Assembly: GCF_017897595.1 (NCBI RefSeq)
Contig: NZ_JAGKIK010000010.1
Coordinates: 115,704 to 179,703, forward strand
Source: Aquimarina sp. U1-2
GTDB taxonomy: Bacteria > Bacteroidota > Bacteroidia > Flavobacteriales > Flavobacteriaceae
Direction of reading: 5' to 3'
DNA length: 64,000 nucleotides
The notes under the pieces were generated by a model, which was not told the DNA's origin, did no database searches, and was given only the letters and a program-made list of their open reading frames with translations. Below, piece after piece: positions 10,167 to 20,285 of this stretch (position 1 is its first letter; the number at the start of each line of letters is the position of its first letter). The position numbers were made by a program, and so were the translations under genes.

Positions 10167-10348
10167 AATTAGGGTTTTAAAGTTAGTAGAGAGACCATTT
10201 GAAAAGCATACGAACCACGTTCATCTTTAAGAAAAGTTTTCATTTTGATTCTTATTTTTGAGCAGTAACTTACATTACAAATTCATTCGCTTTCTTTTAC
10301 AACCACGGCTTTTCGTGCGGTCTCTTTTTTAAAGTTTCATAACTTTCA

Positions 10349-13300
10349 TTACTTTTTTATAAGCCTCGCTGTTTCTTGATATTTATATCCATTAATACTA
10401 ATGACATATAAACCGGCTTCTAATGCAGAAATATCAAATAGCGTACTCGTGCCTGTTACTGATTTGCGTAGTATAGTTTTACCCTGAAGATTCTTAATTT
10501 CTACTACGGTATTGGTTTGATAAATATTCGAAATCATTAATTCATCTCCTTCAATAGGATTAGGATATATCTTTGGTTTAACCGGGTCGGCATCAAAAAC
10601 AAAGGTAGATCGATTACCATCACACGACGGAGGGATGCTAGAATTGCTAAAATAAATAGCGAATCGATTGGTTTTCGAGACCATTACAAAACTAGTGTTG
10701 TCTTTTGCTACCCAATAATCACCATCAAGACCAGGGAATCCTGAACCCGAAATTAAAACTTCTGGTTGGCTAGTATTGAAAGTATAGTTCATAGAGGATC
10801 TCAGATCTACGTAATAGTCAGGAACACCATTGTTGGTATTCATAGCAAACTGGTACAATCCATTCTGATTTGCATTCCAGTTGATTCTAAATCTTCTCAA
10901 GTTTGAAACATCTGGTCCGTTTTCTCCCAATACGTGAATATTAGTATATGAAACTTTATCAAAAGAAGGTAAAGCACTTTGCGTTGGAGTACCAAAGGTG
11001 CAACTATCTGGATTTGGATTATTAGGATCACCAACTTTGGTTAAAGTAAACCAATTTATGTTCCATCGGGGTCCTGAAGCAAGTAATCTTATCATCTGTG
11101 CACCTTTAGTAAGACGTATTTCGTTTGTAATAGTTATCCAGTTTTGCCATCCCTGCGTATTTGGGATAGAAGTTTTTCCAATAGATCTATCATCCACTCT
11201 TACATCTATTTCACCACTACTGTATCTACTAGCTACTCTGTAAGCTATTTCGTATGTTGAGGTTTCAGGGATATCAACCTTGTATTCTATATAATCTCCG
11301 AGATCGATCCAACCCACATTTAAACCTCCACCAAGATCCGATGTTTGCTCGGTTCTCACACCTTTCATATCACAATAGGTCTCGGCTTCGATTTTTGATG
11401 TGATGGGACTAGCGCCACCAGCGCACCCCCCGGCTGTTTCTTCTGTTACGGTAATGTTTATTGCTGAAGAGTAAGTATCTGTCCCATCATCATCAATAGC
11501 TCTGGCTTTTAGCCTATAGTTTCCTTTTGCCGTGTTTTTTAATGTATACTGAAAGGGTCGCTCTGTAGCTTCACCTATTTTTATATCGTCACTGAAGAAC
11601 TCTACCTTAACCACATCACCATCGTTGTCTGAAGCACTAGCTGTAAGAACAATATCGGTACCTTCTGTGAAGCTAGCATTAGTAGAAGGAGAGGTTATCG
11701 CTACTTGTGGAGCTTGATTACCACCTCCCTCACAGGATACAATATTCCAGCTTGGGCACGATAGGGTGATATGATCAAGTGACCCATCACTTATCGGGAA
11801 ATCTGGGGTACTAGGATTACGCGTATTATTCCAAACATGAATCTCAGAAGGGTTACCTTGTTTTTTTCTGGCAGTTTGAATTTCTGAACCTCTATCTTGT
11901 AGATTAAAAGTATTATCAAAAATTGCATTTCGATATCCGGTGTTGTAATCTGTGCCTCGATCTAAAAAATCTATACCTGCAGCGATAATATCAGATCCAT
12001 CAAGATTGAAGGTATTGTTATATACAAATCCGTAAGCTCCTTTGAGGTCGATAAAAGCATCAGAGCTGTTTCGACCCGAAATACCTTTTGCAGAGAAGGT
12101 ACAATTTTTAATGATCGTATTTTTAGTGCCTTCTTTTACGTCTACACCTTCTGCTCTCACATTAGGGCCAACGATACATCCTTCGATAGTATTATTATTG
12201 CAGTCTCTGTTGTATTGGTCATGTTGACCTCTGTCTGATCCAACGTATAGGCCTTCACCAAATCTAGGTTGTCTTAAACCTGTGTTATAAACTTTACAGT
12301 TTTTAACCAGATTATTACTGGATCCATCTCTTAAATGAATTCCTTCATCTCCAACAGTATGAACAGTAACATTTTCTATGGTACAGTGGTTTGCTCTATC
12401 CAGCATTAAACCTTTTGAACCTTCTTTTAATTCTAAATCCTTAATCACCCAATGATCACCCAGGATTCTCATAATATAACCATCTAATCTACCGCTTGGG
12501 CCTTGTAACACAGGAGGTTTTGATGGATTTTTGCCTCGTAGTATAATAGGTTTTTGAGCGGTTCCGTTGGCACTAGAATAAAATCTAGATGCTTTGCCGT
12601 CATTATCAGGTAAATCTGTTTTTTCTAGCGCAACGTAAGTGCCTGAAGCTACAATAATCTCATCGCCTGGTTTTGCTCGTCGCATTGCATTAACAATACA
12701 GTCTACGGTATTGCAATTAATAGTTCCGGTAGGTGGGTTTGGATTACCACTATCGTTAGACCAGTTTTTAATAATATCTTTAATAAAGGCTCCAGTATCG
12801 GTAAGTTGATTGGCAACCAATCCCGAAACTCCGGCACCTTTTTTTACTACAGATGCACCTTCAGGTTTATCGCTAACCGACCAATTTGCATGGCTAATTG
12901 CATATTCTTTGAAAAAATTCATCCATTTCATAGTTTCAGAAACATTAGAAGACCCATTGCCATCGGCATTTACTGATCCCCATTCGGTTGCAAATAGAGC
13001 AATACCGTTGTTCATAGCTCTTTTTGCTTTTTCTCGAAGCCTCTCGCTATGTGTTCCTGCATAAAAATGTAGCGTATAGGCGGTATTGGTATCATTTATA
13101 GGATCGTTAGAAGCAATATCTACATCCTGAGACCATGTGGGAGAACCTACAATAATCAAATTATCAGGATCTTTGGATCGTATACCGGCAATTACCGCAT
13201 TTGCATATGATTTGACTACCGACCATGATTGTCGTATGGGTTCATTATATATTTCATAAATGACGTTATCCTTATCACCATATTTAGCAGCCATTTCTGT

Positions 13301-13759
13301 AAAAAAAGCAACCGCTTCATCCTGATATTTTTCTGCTTCGTGAGTATGCCAGTCGATAATAACATAGATTCCATTAGCAATTGCTGCATCTATAACTTTT
13401 TGTATTTTTCGTTTTTGAGTTGTAGGACTATCAATATATCCCGTACCGCCGTCCCAGCTTTCTTTAACACCCATAGCTACTCGTATGATCGAACTTTGCC
13501 AATCCTTTGCCAGATGCGATATGGTTTCTTTATCGTAAAAGTCTGATGTATCCCCAGCGTTGCTCCAAAACAAACTATTGCCGGCTAGACTTGTTGGGAT
13601 ATTATTCTTGTTAACAATCTTATTTCCCTTAACTCTCAATCTACCGTGTTTTTGAACTATAGATTGCGAAGATGCTGCAAATCCAGATAAAAGGAGGATA
13701 AAAAATAATTGTCGAGTGTAGTGTTTCAAATTACTAAAACAGTGTACTTTCTTTTTCAT
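10349..13759 (-). CDS. Bifunctional secreted enzyme: GH5 cellulase fused to a parallel beta-helix domain, with Ig, CBM6 and T9SS domains
   Basis: The frame is open to 13861, but ATG 13759 precedes a proper signal peptide (MKKKVHCF... ending FAASSQS), giving 1136 residues. Domains: GH5, probably subfamily 2 (about 37-335), with acid/base E173 in YNEP and nucleophile E259 in TEWGS; a right-handed beta-helix (about 345-675) with repeated N-rich turns ([25 protein letters not shown]); Ig-like (about 683-772); CBM6 (about 787-909, IEAETY start and WFTLTK end); an unnamed domain shared with the neighbouring lyase (about 917-1046); and a T9SS sorting domain (about 1060-1136). GH5 would cut beta-1,4-glucan and the beta-helix part probably an acidic polymer. 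It is the first gene of the minus-strand series, facing the sensor-regulator gene. Confidence 0.82.
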   Translation of the reverse strand: MKKKVHCFSNLKHYTRQLFFILLLSGFAASSQSIVQKHGRLRVKGNKIVNKNNIPTSLAGNSLFWSNAGDTSDFYDKETISHLAKDWQSSIIRVAMGVKESWDGGTGYIDSPTTQKRKIQKVIDAAIANGIYVIIDWHTHEAEKYQDEAVAFFTEMAAKYGDKDNVIYEIYNEPIRQSWSVVKSYANAVIAGIRSKDPDNLIIVGSPTWSQDVDIASNDPINDTNTAYTLHFYAGTHSERLREKAKRAMNNGIALFATEWGSVNADGNGSSNVSETMKWMNFFKEYAISHANWSVSDKPEGASVVKKGAGVSGLVANQLTDTGAFIKDIIKNWSNDSGNPNPPTGTINCNTVDCIVNAMRRAKPGDEIIVASGTYVALEKTDLPDNDGKASRFYSSANGTAQKPIILRGKNPSKPPVLQGPSGRLDGYIMRILGDHWVIKDLELKEGSKGLMLDRANHCTIENVTVHTVGDEGIHLRDGSSNNLVKNCKVYNTGLRQPRFGEGLYVGSDRGQHDQYNRDCNNNTIEGCIVGPNVRAEGVDVKEGTKNTIIKNCTFSAKGISGRNSSDAFIDLKGAYGFVYNNTFNLDGSDIIAAGIDFLDRGTDYNTGYRNAIFDNTFNLQDRGSEIQTARKKQGNPSEIHVWNNTRNPSTPDFPISDGSLDHITLSCPSWNIVSCEGGGNQAPQVAITSPSTNASFTEGTDIVLTASASDNDGDVVKVEFFSDDIKIGEATERPFQYTLKNTAKGNYRLKARAIDDDGTDTYSSAINITVTEETAGGCAGGASPITSKIEAETYCDMKGVRTEQTSDLGGGLNVGWIDLGDYIEYKVDIPETSTYEIAYRVASRYSSGEIDVRVDDRSIGKTSIPNTQGWQNWITITNEIRLTKGAQMIRLLASGPRWNINWFTLTKVGDPNNPNPDSCTFGTPTQSALPSFDKVSYTNIHVLGENGPDVSNLRRFRINWNANQNGLYQFAMNTNNGVPDYYVDLRSSMNYTFNTSQPEVLISGSGFPGLDGDYWVAKDNTSFVMVSKTNRFAIYFSNSSIPPSCDGNRSTFVFDADPVKPKIYPNPIEGDELMISNIYQTNTVVEIKNLQGKTILRKSVTGTSTLFDISALEAGLYVISINGYKYQETARLIKK

Positions 13760-14446
13760 AGGGTTTTGAGTTTGTGGTTTTATATCTATTTCTTTATTTG
13801 ATGAGCAGGATGTAAATACGTCAATAGCATAGCTAAGCCAACTAATATGCAAAGGGTTCATACATTATTTAGGTACTTCGTTTAATACCTACAGCTATTG
13901 ATTTATTATTTCGAGTACATCAATCAATATTCGATTTTAAAAATCATCGTAAAGCATAAAGAACATTATATTCGATGTGCTTTATTCTACATGAAATAAG
14001 TAATGCGATCGCCTTATAGATCATTAAAAAGAGGAAACAGGATCTTTTAGGCGTGCGACAAAGTTAATTTGCGCTATAAATGAATATTTACAGACTTTGG
14101 GGTTCTCATAGTTCTCATAAATTGTGTTTTACGTTAATTAATAAATTCTCCCAACTGTTCTGTTTTACTATCAATGTTTGAAATTTAATTATCTAAGGGG
14201 TAATTGTAATTAAATATTCGTGACAAGATTAGGCAATTATGTTATTCTAAAAGTCCGATTTAGGGTGTAATTTTGTTCAAAGTATTGATTTACAGTAAGT
14301 AACACGTTAATTTTTTGTGAATTATGTTTATTGCAAATAGATTTTTTTTAAACAAACCTGAATGAAGTTATTGAGTGTCTATTTAACAATAATTATATAA
14401 ATTAACGTTATATTTAAAACCAATCAACTTTAATTACACCCCACTA
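13760..14446. promoter_or_regulatory. Divergent promoter region between the enzyme series and its putative regulator
   Basis: This 687-bp AT-rich region lies between the divergent starts of the GH5 fusion and the hybrid sensor gene. No exact TTTG/TAnnTTTG pair stands out, although TAATTTTTTG near 14310 is close to a -7 box on the plus strand. Hybrid two-component regulators usually bind near the enzyme genes they control, so the operator is expected here. I could not define it by eye. Confidence 0.45.
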
Positions 14447-17400
14447 ATGAAAAAAGCAATTACTTTTTTTATAAGTATGCTGCATTTTTTTGCTTTTTCG
14501 CAAGAGACTAATTTTAACAATTTTATTCATTTTTCTGTACCCGAAGGACTGTCTCAAAGTACCGTAATCAGTTTGGCTCAAGATCAATTAGGTCAAATGT
14601 GGATTGGGACTCGGGATGGTCTCAATAAATACGATGGTGAAGAAATAACCTTTTATAAAAATAATCCAAACGATACCACCTCATTAAGTAATAACGATAT
14701 TTTATGTATTAAAGAAGATAGTGAAGGCTTGATATGGGTAGGTACGCACAATGGACTTAGTAGGTTCAACCCAAAAACAGAACTATTTAAGAGGATTCTG
14801 CATTCTTCAGATAAAAATGCAGATTCACATTGCTCGATCCGGTCTATAGTAGAAATTAGTGAAGGAGTGCTTTGGATTGCATCTTCCAATGGGTTATACA
14901 TCTATAATAAAAAGAATGAAAAGCTTGTTTGGTATCAGAGAAATGATTCAAATAGTACTAGTATTCGAAGTAATTTGATTCTCGATATTTTTCAAGACAG
15001 CAATCAAAATATCTGGATAGGTACCTCTGCTGGATTACACAAAGTGGTGAATGATGATATCAATGCACTTACTTTTAAAAGATATGATGCCAATGATATT
15101 GATTCACCTAGATTATCTGTACAAACAATCAATGAAGATGATAAAGGTAATCTATTAATTGGTACCAAATCCAACGGTTTATATACTTTTAATCCAAAAA
15201 CAAAAGCATTTAAAAAGCCCGATCTACATAGAGGAGATGCTGTAAAAAGTACTGATATACGCAAATTGGTTTATGATCAGAACTTAAATCTCTGGATCGG
15301 TACTTTTGACGGACTGTACGTAAAAAAAAGTAACGATTCTATAATCCATATCGTTCATCAGCCAGGAAATCCTAAAAGTTTAAGCAAAAATAGTATCAAG
15401 GATATTTTTGTAGATCGAAACGGATCGGTTTGGATTGGCACCTATTACGGAGGCGTTAATCTATGGGATATTCATAATAATTATTTTTATAAACTGTATA
15501 GAACTAAAGGAGATCAGGCTTATCATTTGGGAGTAGTAAGCACTATAGTTGAAGACTGCCAAGGTAAACTATACTTAGGAACCGAAGGTAACGGTATTAC
15601 GGTACTACATAAAGATGGCAAAACCGATGATGAACTCACAAATATACTAAGTAGAGAACTTTCTAATGCGAATATCAAATCCATGTTTTTGGACACTAAT
15701 AATTTATGGATAGGAACACTCAAAAACGGAATTAAATGTTTCAATATAAATACAAGGAAATTTGAAACTTCTATCTACTCTCAACTTAGGCTGTTATTAA
15801 AAAATAACGGAGTTTATAGTATCAAAAAGATGGGAGATTATCTGATTTTTGGAACTTTTGGTAACGGAATTGTAGTTTTTCATCAAAAGAAAAAAGAACT
15901 AAATTTAATTCAGTACGATCGCAAAAACCATACTTCGTTAAGCAACGATAGAGTAAGGTGTATGATTTCTGATCATCACGATAATTTATGGATTGGTACA
16001 GATAAAGGTCTCAATAAAATTTCTTTAAAAAGATTAGAATTAGGGAGTATAAGACTTGAACGATATCTGTTTAATGATGAAAAATCATATGGACATAATA
16101 TTTTGTGTATTTACCAAGGTCACAACGGGCAAATGTACGTAGGCACCCGAGAGCGAGGAATATTAAAACTTGAAAATGGAACATTTAACCAACTCGATTT
16201 TAAATTATTAAATACAAGAATTACAACCGTATATAGCATCGTAGAAGATGATTATAATACACTCTGGATAAGTTGTAACCTGGGATTAGTGAAACATGAA
16301 CTAAAAACCAAAAAAACGACTGTTTATAATCAATCTGAAGGTTTTCTGGGCAATGAGTTCATAAATAATTCGTATTTGTATGGAAGCAATAAAAACCTGT
16401 ATTTCGGAGGCGTCAAAGGAGTGTCATTTTTTAATCCCAGAGAGCTTAGAAAAAGCAGCTATACTTCGCGTGTGGTGCTAACCGACATTAAAATTACAGG
16501 AAAGGAACCAGATCGAAGTATTTCATTCAAAAATAAAATTAAGTTGGCGCATGATGAAGCTTCCTTTTTACTCAGTTTTGCCGTTCCTAATTATATCAAT
16601 ACCTCCGAAAATCGTTACGGATATCGATTATTAGGATTAAACGACGAATGGAAATTTACCAATAATCATGAAGTTGGTTACACAATTCAAAAGCCAGGAA
16701 AATATACTTTTCAGGTTAAAGATGCTAATAATCAAGAAGCTTGGGGAGATAAACCTACGGTATTAGAAATCGAAGTTAAAGCAGCATTATGGAAAACTCC
16801 GTGGGCTTATGCTCTGTATTTTTTAATTATAGCTTTCAGTCTCTATCAAATATATAGAAATATGCGATCTAAAATAGAATTAAGGCATAAATTACAATCA
16901 GAACGCTTAGAAAACAGTAGACAAGAAGAAATTAACAAATCCAAACTCGAATTCTTTACAAACATTTCTCACGATTTTAGAACGCCTCTAACCCTTATTC
17001 TAGCACCAATTCAACAACTCATCGAAAATTATAGTGGTACAAAAGAAACCTATAAAAAATTACTTACCATAGAACGAAATGCCGATCAATTATTAAAACT
17101 TACTAATCAGGTATTAGACTTTAGAGCATACGAGAATAAACATTCAAAATTACGAGCTAGAGAAGGAGATATAGTAGTGTTCTTAGAGGGAATATACAGA
17201 TCATTTCAAGAATATGCATCTATTGGTAATTATACATATTCCTATGAACATGAGGCGAAAAACATACAGCTCTTTTATGATCAAAACAAATTAGAAAAAG
17301 TATTCTTTAATGTAATTTCAAATGCTTTTAAATATACACCAAAGGGAGGTGAAGTGAAAGTAAAATTGTATCGAGATCATAATCAAGTGGTTATAGAAAT

Positions 17401-18517
17401 TTCTGATAATGGTCGCGGAATTAGTAAAGCCTTTATCAACAACATATTCGATCGATATTATGGTGTGGCAAATGATACGGCTTATCAAAAACAATTTAAT
17501 CAAGGCAGCGGAATCGGACTACACATTGCTAAAAAAGCTATAGAATTACATAAGGGTACCATCGAAGTAGAAAGTGAAGAATCGGTCGGGACTTTATTCC
17601 GAATTTCGTTAAAAACAGGTCATGAACACCTAGAACCTGGAGAACTGCTTAAGGGAACTGCAATCACTATAGAAAATCGTAACGGCAATCAACAAAACTA
17701 TCTGCTCGAAACATTTAGTGCCTCAGAAATCAATAAAATGATTGTAAATAGGGGTCGCGATGCATACAAAATTCTGGTAGTTGAAGATAATGAAGAATTT
17801 AGAAGTTATGTAGTAAGCATTTTAAAAGATTACTATGTTGTGGATCAAGCGGTAAATGGTGAAGAAGGCTTTAAAAAAGCATTACGTATTCTACCCGATT
17901 TGATCATAAGTGACGTAATCATGCCTAAAATGGAAGGGACAGCACTTTGTTCTAAAATCAAAAATGATACACGTACTAGCCATATACCTGTAATATTACT
18001 TACCACACGCTCATCGGTTTCGCATAAGTTTGAAGGATTAGAATCGGGAGCTGATGCTTATATAGATAAGCCTTTTAAAATCAAAGAATTACTACTCACT
18101 ATTAAAAATCTACTCAACGTTACAGAGCGATTTAAGCATAAATTTAACGGCATAGATCTTCAGGATAAAAATAACACTATCGACTCGGTAGATGAAAATC
18201 TACAACGAAAAGCAATAAAGATTGTTGAGAATAATATTGATAATTCATCATTTAGTATTCCTACATTTAGCTCAGAGTTAGGCCTTAGCCGCACCATGTT
18301 ATTTGTAAAAATTAAAGAATGGACCAATCTTACCCCTAAAGAATTCATTAATTCAATTCGAATGAAAAAAGCTTCAGAACTTTTAGAATTAGGAGAACTC
18401 AGTATTTCTGAAGTAGGGTATAAAGTTGGCTTCAAAGATCCCAAATACTTTTCCAAGTCTTTCAAAAAACATTTTCAAAAAACACCTTCTGAGTATGCTG
18501 AAAAATTCTATTCTTAA
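14447..18517 (+). CDS. Hybrid two-component system sensor/AraC-type regulator (HTCS)
   Basis: This is a one-protein signalling system of 1356 residues. Order: signal peptide (1-19), periplasmic Reg_prop beta-propeller repeats (about 25-660, recurring IWIGT.DGL motifs), Y_Y_Y domain (about 690-760), a membrane segment (about 785-802), HisKA with phospho-acceptor H842 in ISHDFRTPLT, HATPase (about 945-1060, NAFKYTP and DNGRGIS boxes), a receiver domain (about 1108-1222) with D1156 in ISDVIMP, and a C-terminal AraC helix-turn-helix (about 1250-1356). The family senses oligosaccharides in the periplasm and activates polysaccharide-utilisation genes. Its divergent position next to the GH5 fusion suggests it controls the five secreted enzymes. 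The full domain set and all phosphotransfer residues are present. Confidence 0.93.
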   Translation: MKKAITFFISMLHFFAFSQETNFNNFIHFSVPEGLSQSTVISLAQDQLGQMWIGTRDGLNKYDGEEITFYKNNPNDTTSLSNNDILCIKEDSEGLIWVGTHNGLSRFNPKTELFKRILHSSDKNADSHCSIRSIVEISEGVLWIASSNGLYIYNKKNEKLVWYQRNDSNSTSIRSNLILDIFQDSNQNIWIGTSAGLHKVVNDDINALTFKRYDANDIDSPRLSVQTINEDDKGNLLIGTKSNGLYTFNPKTKAFKKPDLHRGDAVKSTDIRKLVYDQNLNLWIGTFDGLYVKKSNDSIIHIVHQPGNPKSLSKNSIKDIFVDRNGSVWIGTYYGGVNLWDIHNNYFYKLYRTKGDQAYHLGVVSTIVEDCQGKLYLGTEGNGITVLHKDGKTDDELTNILSRELSNANIKSMFLDTNNLWIGTLKNGIKCFNINTRKFETSIYSQLRLLLKNNGVYSIKKMGDYLIFGTFGNGIVVFHQKKKELNLIQYDRKNHTSLSNDRVRCMISDHHDNLWIGTDKGLNKISLKRLELGSIRLERYLFNDEKSYGHNILCIYQGHNGQMYVGTRERGILKLENGTFNQLDFKLLNTRITTVYSIVEDDYNTLWISCNLGLVKHELKTKKTTVYNQSEGFLGNEFINNSYLYGSNKNLYFGGVKGVSFFNPRELRKSSYTSRVVLTDIKITGKEPDRSISFKNKIKLAHDEASFLLSFAVPNYINTSENRYGYRLLGLNDEWKFTNNHEVGYTIQKPGKYTFQVKDANNQEAWGDKPTVLEIEVKAALWKTPWAYALYFLIIAFSLYQIYRNMRSKIELRHKLQSERLENSRQEEINKSKLEFFTNISHDFRTPLTLILAPIQQLIENYSGTKETYKKLLTIERNADQLLKLTNQVLDFRAYENKHSKLRAREGDIVVFLEGIYRSFQEYASIGNYTYSYEHEAKNIQLFYDQNKLEKVFFNVISNAFKYTPKGGEVKVKLYRDHNQVVIEISDNGRGISKAFINNIFDRYYGVANDTAYQKQFNQGSGIGLHIAKKAIELHKGTIEVESEESVGTLFRISLKTGHEHLEPGELLKGTAITIENRNGNQQNYLLETFSASEINKMIVNRGRDAYKILVVEDNEEFRSYVVSILKDYYVVDQAVNGEEGFKKALRILPDLIISDVIMPKMEGTALCSKIKNDTRTSHIPVILLTTRSSVSHKFEGLESGADAYIDKPFKIKELLLTIKNLLNVTERFKHKFNGIDLQDKNNTIDSVDENLQRKAIKIVENNIDNSSFSIPTFSSELGLSRTMLFVKIKEWTNLTPKEFINSIRMKKASELLELGELSISEVGYKVGFKDPKYFSKSFKKHFQKTPSEYAEKFYS

Positions 18518-18551
18518 GAGGTTACCACACGAGTCGTTTTTGTGGATACCT
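18518..18551 (+). terminator. Possible imperfect hairpin after the HTCS gene
   Basis: AGGTTACCACA and TGTGGATACCT flank an 11-base T-rich loop right after the HTCS stop, pairing in 9 of 11 positions. There is no T-run afterwards, so this is a weak terminator candidate. Confidence 0.3.
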
Positions 18552-18655
18552 ACGTAGAAGCCTGATTACTTAGTAAAAACGTTGGAGTAGATGAGGTTAA
18601 CAAATTTCAGGTCTTTCCATACATTGAATAATGCTACATAGGCATATGTTAATTA

Positions 18656-18687
18656 TTGTTTAATGTTTATTTGAAATTGTTAAACAT
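18656..18687. promoter_or_regulatory. Candidate operator upstream of folE (copy 1 of a shared 32-bp element)
   Basis: TTGTTTAATGTTT, eight bases, TTGTTAAACAT. The arms TGTTTAA (18657-18663) and TTAAACA (18680-18686) form an inverted repeat with 16 bases between them. The same arrangement with the same spacing occurs at 26296-26327 before the DUF2256-photolyase operon; 27 of 32 positions agree. It overlaps the predicted folE promoter. The identity of the binding protein is an inference: MerR-family light regulators (LitR/CarH) are the leading candidates. Confidence 0.65.
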
Positions 18688-18700
18688 TTTCGTAATTTTG
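18670..18700 (+). promoter_or_regulatory. Predicted folE promoter, Bacteroidota type
   Basis: TTTG at 18670-18673, 19 bases, then TAATTTTG at 18693-18700, which fits the TTTG / TAnnTTTG pattern for the primary sigma factor of Bacteroidota. Transcription would start near 18707, about 15 bases before the chosen ATG at 18722. This argues against the upstream in-frame ATG at 18656. Confidence 0.65.
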
Positions 18701-18721
18701 ATCTTCACGAAAAAAACTGCT

Positions 18722-19426
18722 ATGGAAATGGAAAATACAACCCAATTGAAATTAAATGGTAATCATTCTTACTTAAATGGTTTTACCGACGATGAAATTG
18801 GTGATGATCACATATATACAGGAATAGACACTCCCTTAAAGCGACATGCTTTCGAAATGTCTAACGATGATAAAAAAATTCGAATTGCCGAGCTATTTGC
18901 AGAGATTATGGATGTGATGGGTCTTGATTTAACAGATGACTCACTGCGAGGAACACCAAACCGGGTCGCAAAAATGTATATCGATGAAATCTTCTCTGGG
19001 TTAGATCCCAAAAATAAACCCAAAGTTGCGCTATTCGATAACAAATATAAGTATCAGCAAATGCTGGTTGAAAAAAACATAACCTTTTATTCTAATTGTG
19101 AACATCATTTTGTGCCTATTATCGGTAAAGCGCACATCGCTTATATTTCTTCAGGTAAAGTGATAGGCCTATCAAAATTGAATAGAATTGTTCAATATTT
19201 TGCAAAAAGACCACAGGTACAAGAGCGATTAACCAATCAAATCGCATTAGAATTAAAAAACATTCTTCAAACAGAGGATATAGCGGTAATCATTGATGCC
19301 AAACACCTTTGTGTTTCCTCGAGAGGTATCAAAGATGATACATCGGCAACAGTAACTTCTTATTACGGAGGGGTTTTCAATACGCCCGAAAAGATTAATG
19401 AATTACAAAATTATCTTACTAACTAA
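18722..19426 (+). CDS. folE: GTP cyclohydrolase I
   Basis: FolE opens GTP to 7,8-dihydroneopterin triphosphate, the first step to folate and pterins. From ATG 18722 the protein has 234 residues; an earlier ATG at 18656 would add 22 hydrophobic residues and overlap the predicted promoter. Family marks: LTDDSLRGTPNRVAKM, the zinc and active-site stretch NCEHHFVPIIGKAHIAYI, VQERLTNQIA, and the C-terminal HLCVSSRGIKDDTSATVTS with the second zinc Cys. The N-terminal 40 residues are acidic and variable. It shares an upstream operator-like element with the photolyase operon 7.6 kb away. Since folates supply the methenyltetrahydrofolate antenna of photolyases and cryptochromes, co-regulation makes sense. 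Confidence 0.95.
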   Translation: MEMENTTQLKLNGNHSYLNGFTDDEIGDDHIYTGIDTPLKRHAFEMSNDDKKIRIAELFAEIMDVMGLDLTDDSLRGTPNRVAKMYIDEIFSGLDPKNKPKVALFDNKYKYQQMLVEKNITFYSNCEHHFVPIIGKAHIAYISSGKVIGLSKLNRIVQYFAKRPQVQERLTNQIALELKNILQTEDIAVIIDAKHLCVSSRGIKDDTSATVTSYYGGVFNTPEKINELQNYLTN

Positions 19427-19454
19427 ATAAGCTTCATACCAAAACATCATAATT

Positions 19455-19622
19455 ATGTTCGGATTATTCAAAAAGAAATCAGAAGTAGAAGTTTTACAGG
19501 CAAAATATGAAAAATTGATGGCTCAATGGCACGAGTTATCGAGTATCAATCGTGCAGAGAGTGATAAAAAGTATGCCGAAGCCGAAGAAATACTACAGAA
19601 AATAGTAGCGTTGAAAGAATAA
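19455..19622 (+). CDS. DUF6435 (Lacal_2735-type) small protein
   Basis: This is a 55-residue protein starting MFGLFKKKSE, followed by one long charged amphipathic helix (KYEKLMAQWHELS, then AEAEEILQKI). The sequence matches the small flavobacterial family known as Lacal_2735 or DUF6435, whose function is unknown. It starts 28 bp after folE on the same strand and is probably cotranscribed. The usual family length is close to this. Confidence 0.8.
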   Translation: MFGLFKKKSEVEVLQAKYEKLMAQWHELSSINRAESDKKYAEAEEILQKIVALKE

Positions 19623-19820
19623 GGATAGTTAGGCTAACTTTTTTAACAAAATAGGTGGTATGCCTTTTATAGGCTAACACTTTTCAGGGTTTTATAGAAG
19701 CTTACCAAATGAATCTCATTTCTAGATCTTCTAGTAATCTTACCACCAAAACCTTGATAACTTTGCTAAGCTAATGGATTAGCCCTATGTTTTAAAAACT
19801 AAGTATTTCGCTGTAAAACA

Positions 19821-20234
19821 ATGTATATAGAATTATGTCGATTGCTGTTTGATTTTGGACTTTTGGTGCTCATATGGGTCGTGCAACTGGTGGTGTACCC
19901 TAGTTTTGAAGCCTATTCGAAAGACAATCTTATCAAATGGCACAAAAAATATGTTAATAGAATAGCAATTGTGGTTATGCCTTTAATGGTGGGTCAATTA
20001 AGTTTTGTAATAGTGCAAGTATTTAAAGACATCACAATAATTCATATCATCAGCTTGGTGTTGGTAAGTATGACTTGGGCTTCTACATTTCTTCAATTTG
20101 TACCTATTCATAATGATATATCCTTCGGTTTTGCAAATAAACAAGCATTGCGAGAATTGATTAAGAAAAATTGGTTGCGTACACTACTATGGACAGTTAT
20201 TTTTTGTATCAGTCTGTATCAGTGGTTATCTTAA
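19821..20234 (+). CDS. Small integral membrane protein, unknown function
   Basis: This is a 137-residue protein with four predicted membrane helices: about 5-25 (LLFDFGLLVLIWVVQLVVYP), 48-68, 72-92 and 117-135, joined by short basic loops. A histidine (WHKKY, about residue 41) and a PIHN motif (about residue 95) lie near membrane faces. I do not recognise a named family. It stands alone between folE-DUF6435 and the ligase-associated repair genes, with a 198-bp upstream gap and a 51-bp downstream gap. Cotranscription with the exonuclease gene is possible but unproven. Confidence 0.6.
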   Translation: MYIELCRLLFDFGLLVLIWVVQLVVYPSFEAYSKDNLIKWHKKYVNRIAIVVMPLMVGQLSFVIVQVFKDITIIHIISLVLVSMTWASTFLQFVPIHNDISFGFANKQALRELIKKNWLRTLLWTVIFCISLYQWLS

Positions 20235-20285
20235 TCGTTATAGAGCACATTTTCTGATCATAAATCCATTATTTTTAAGTTAAAA

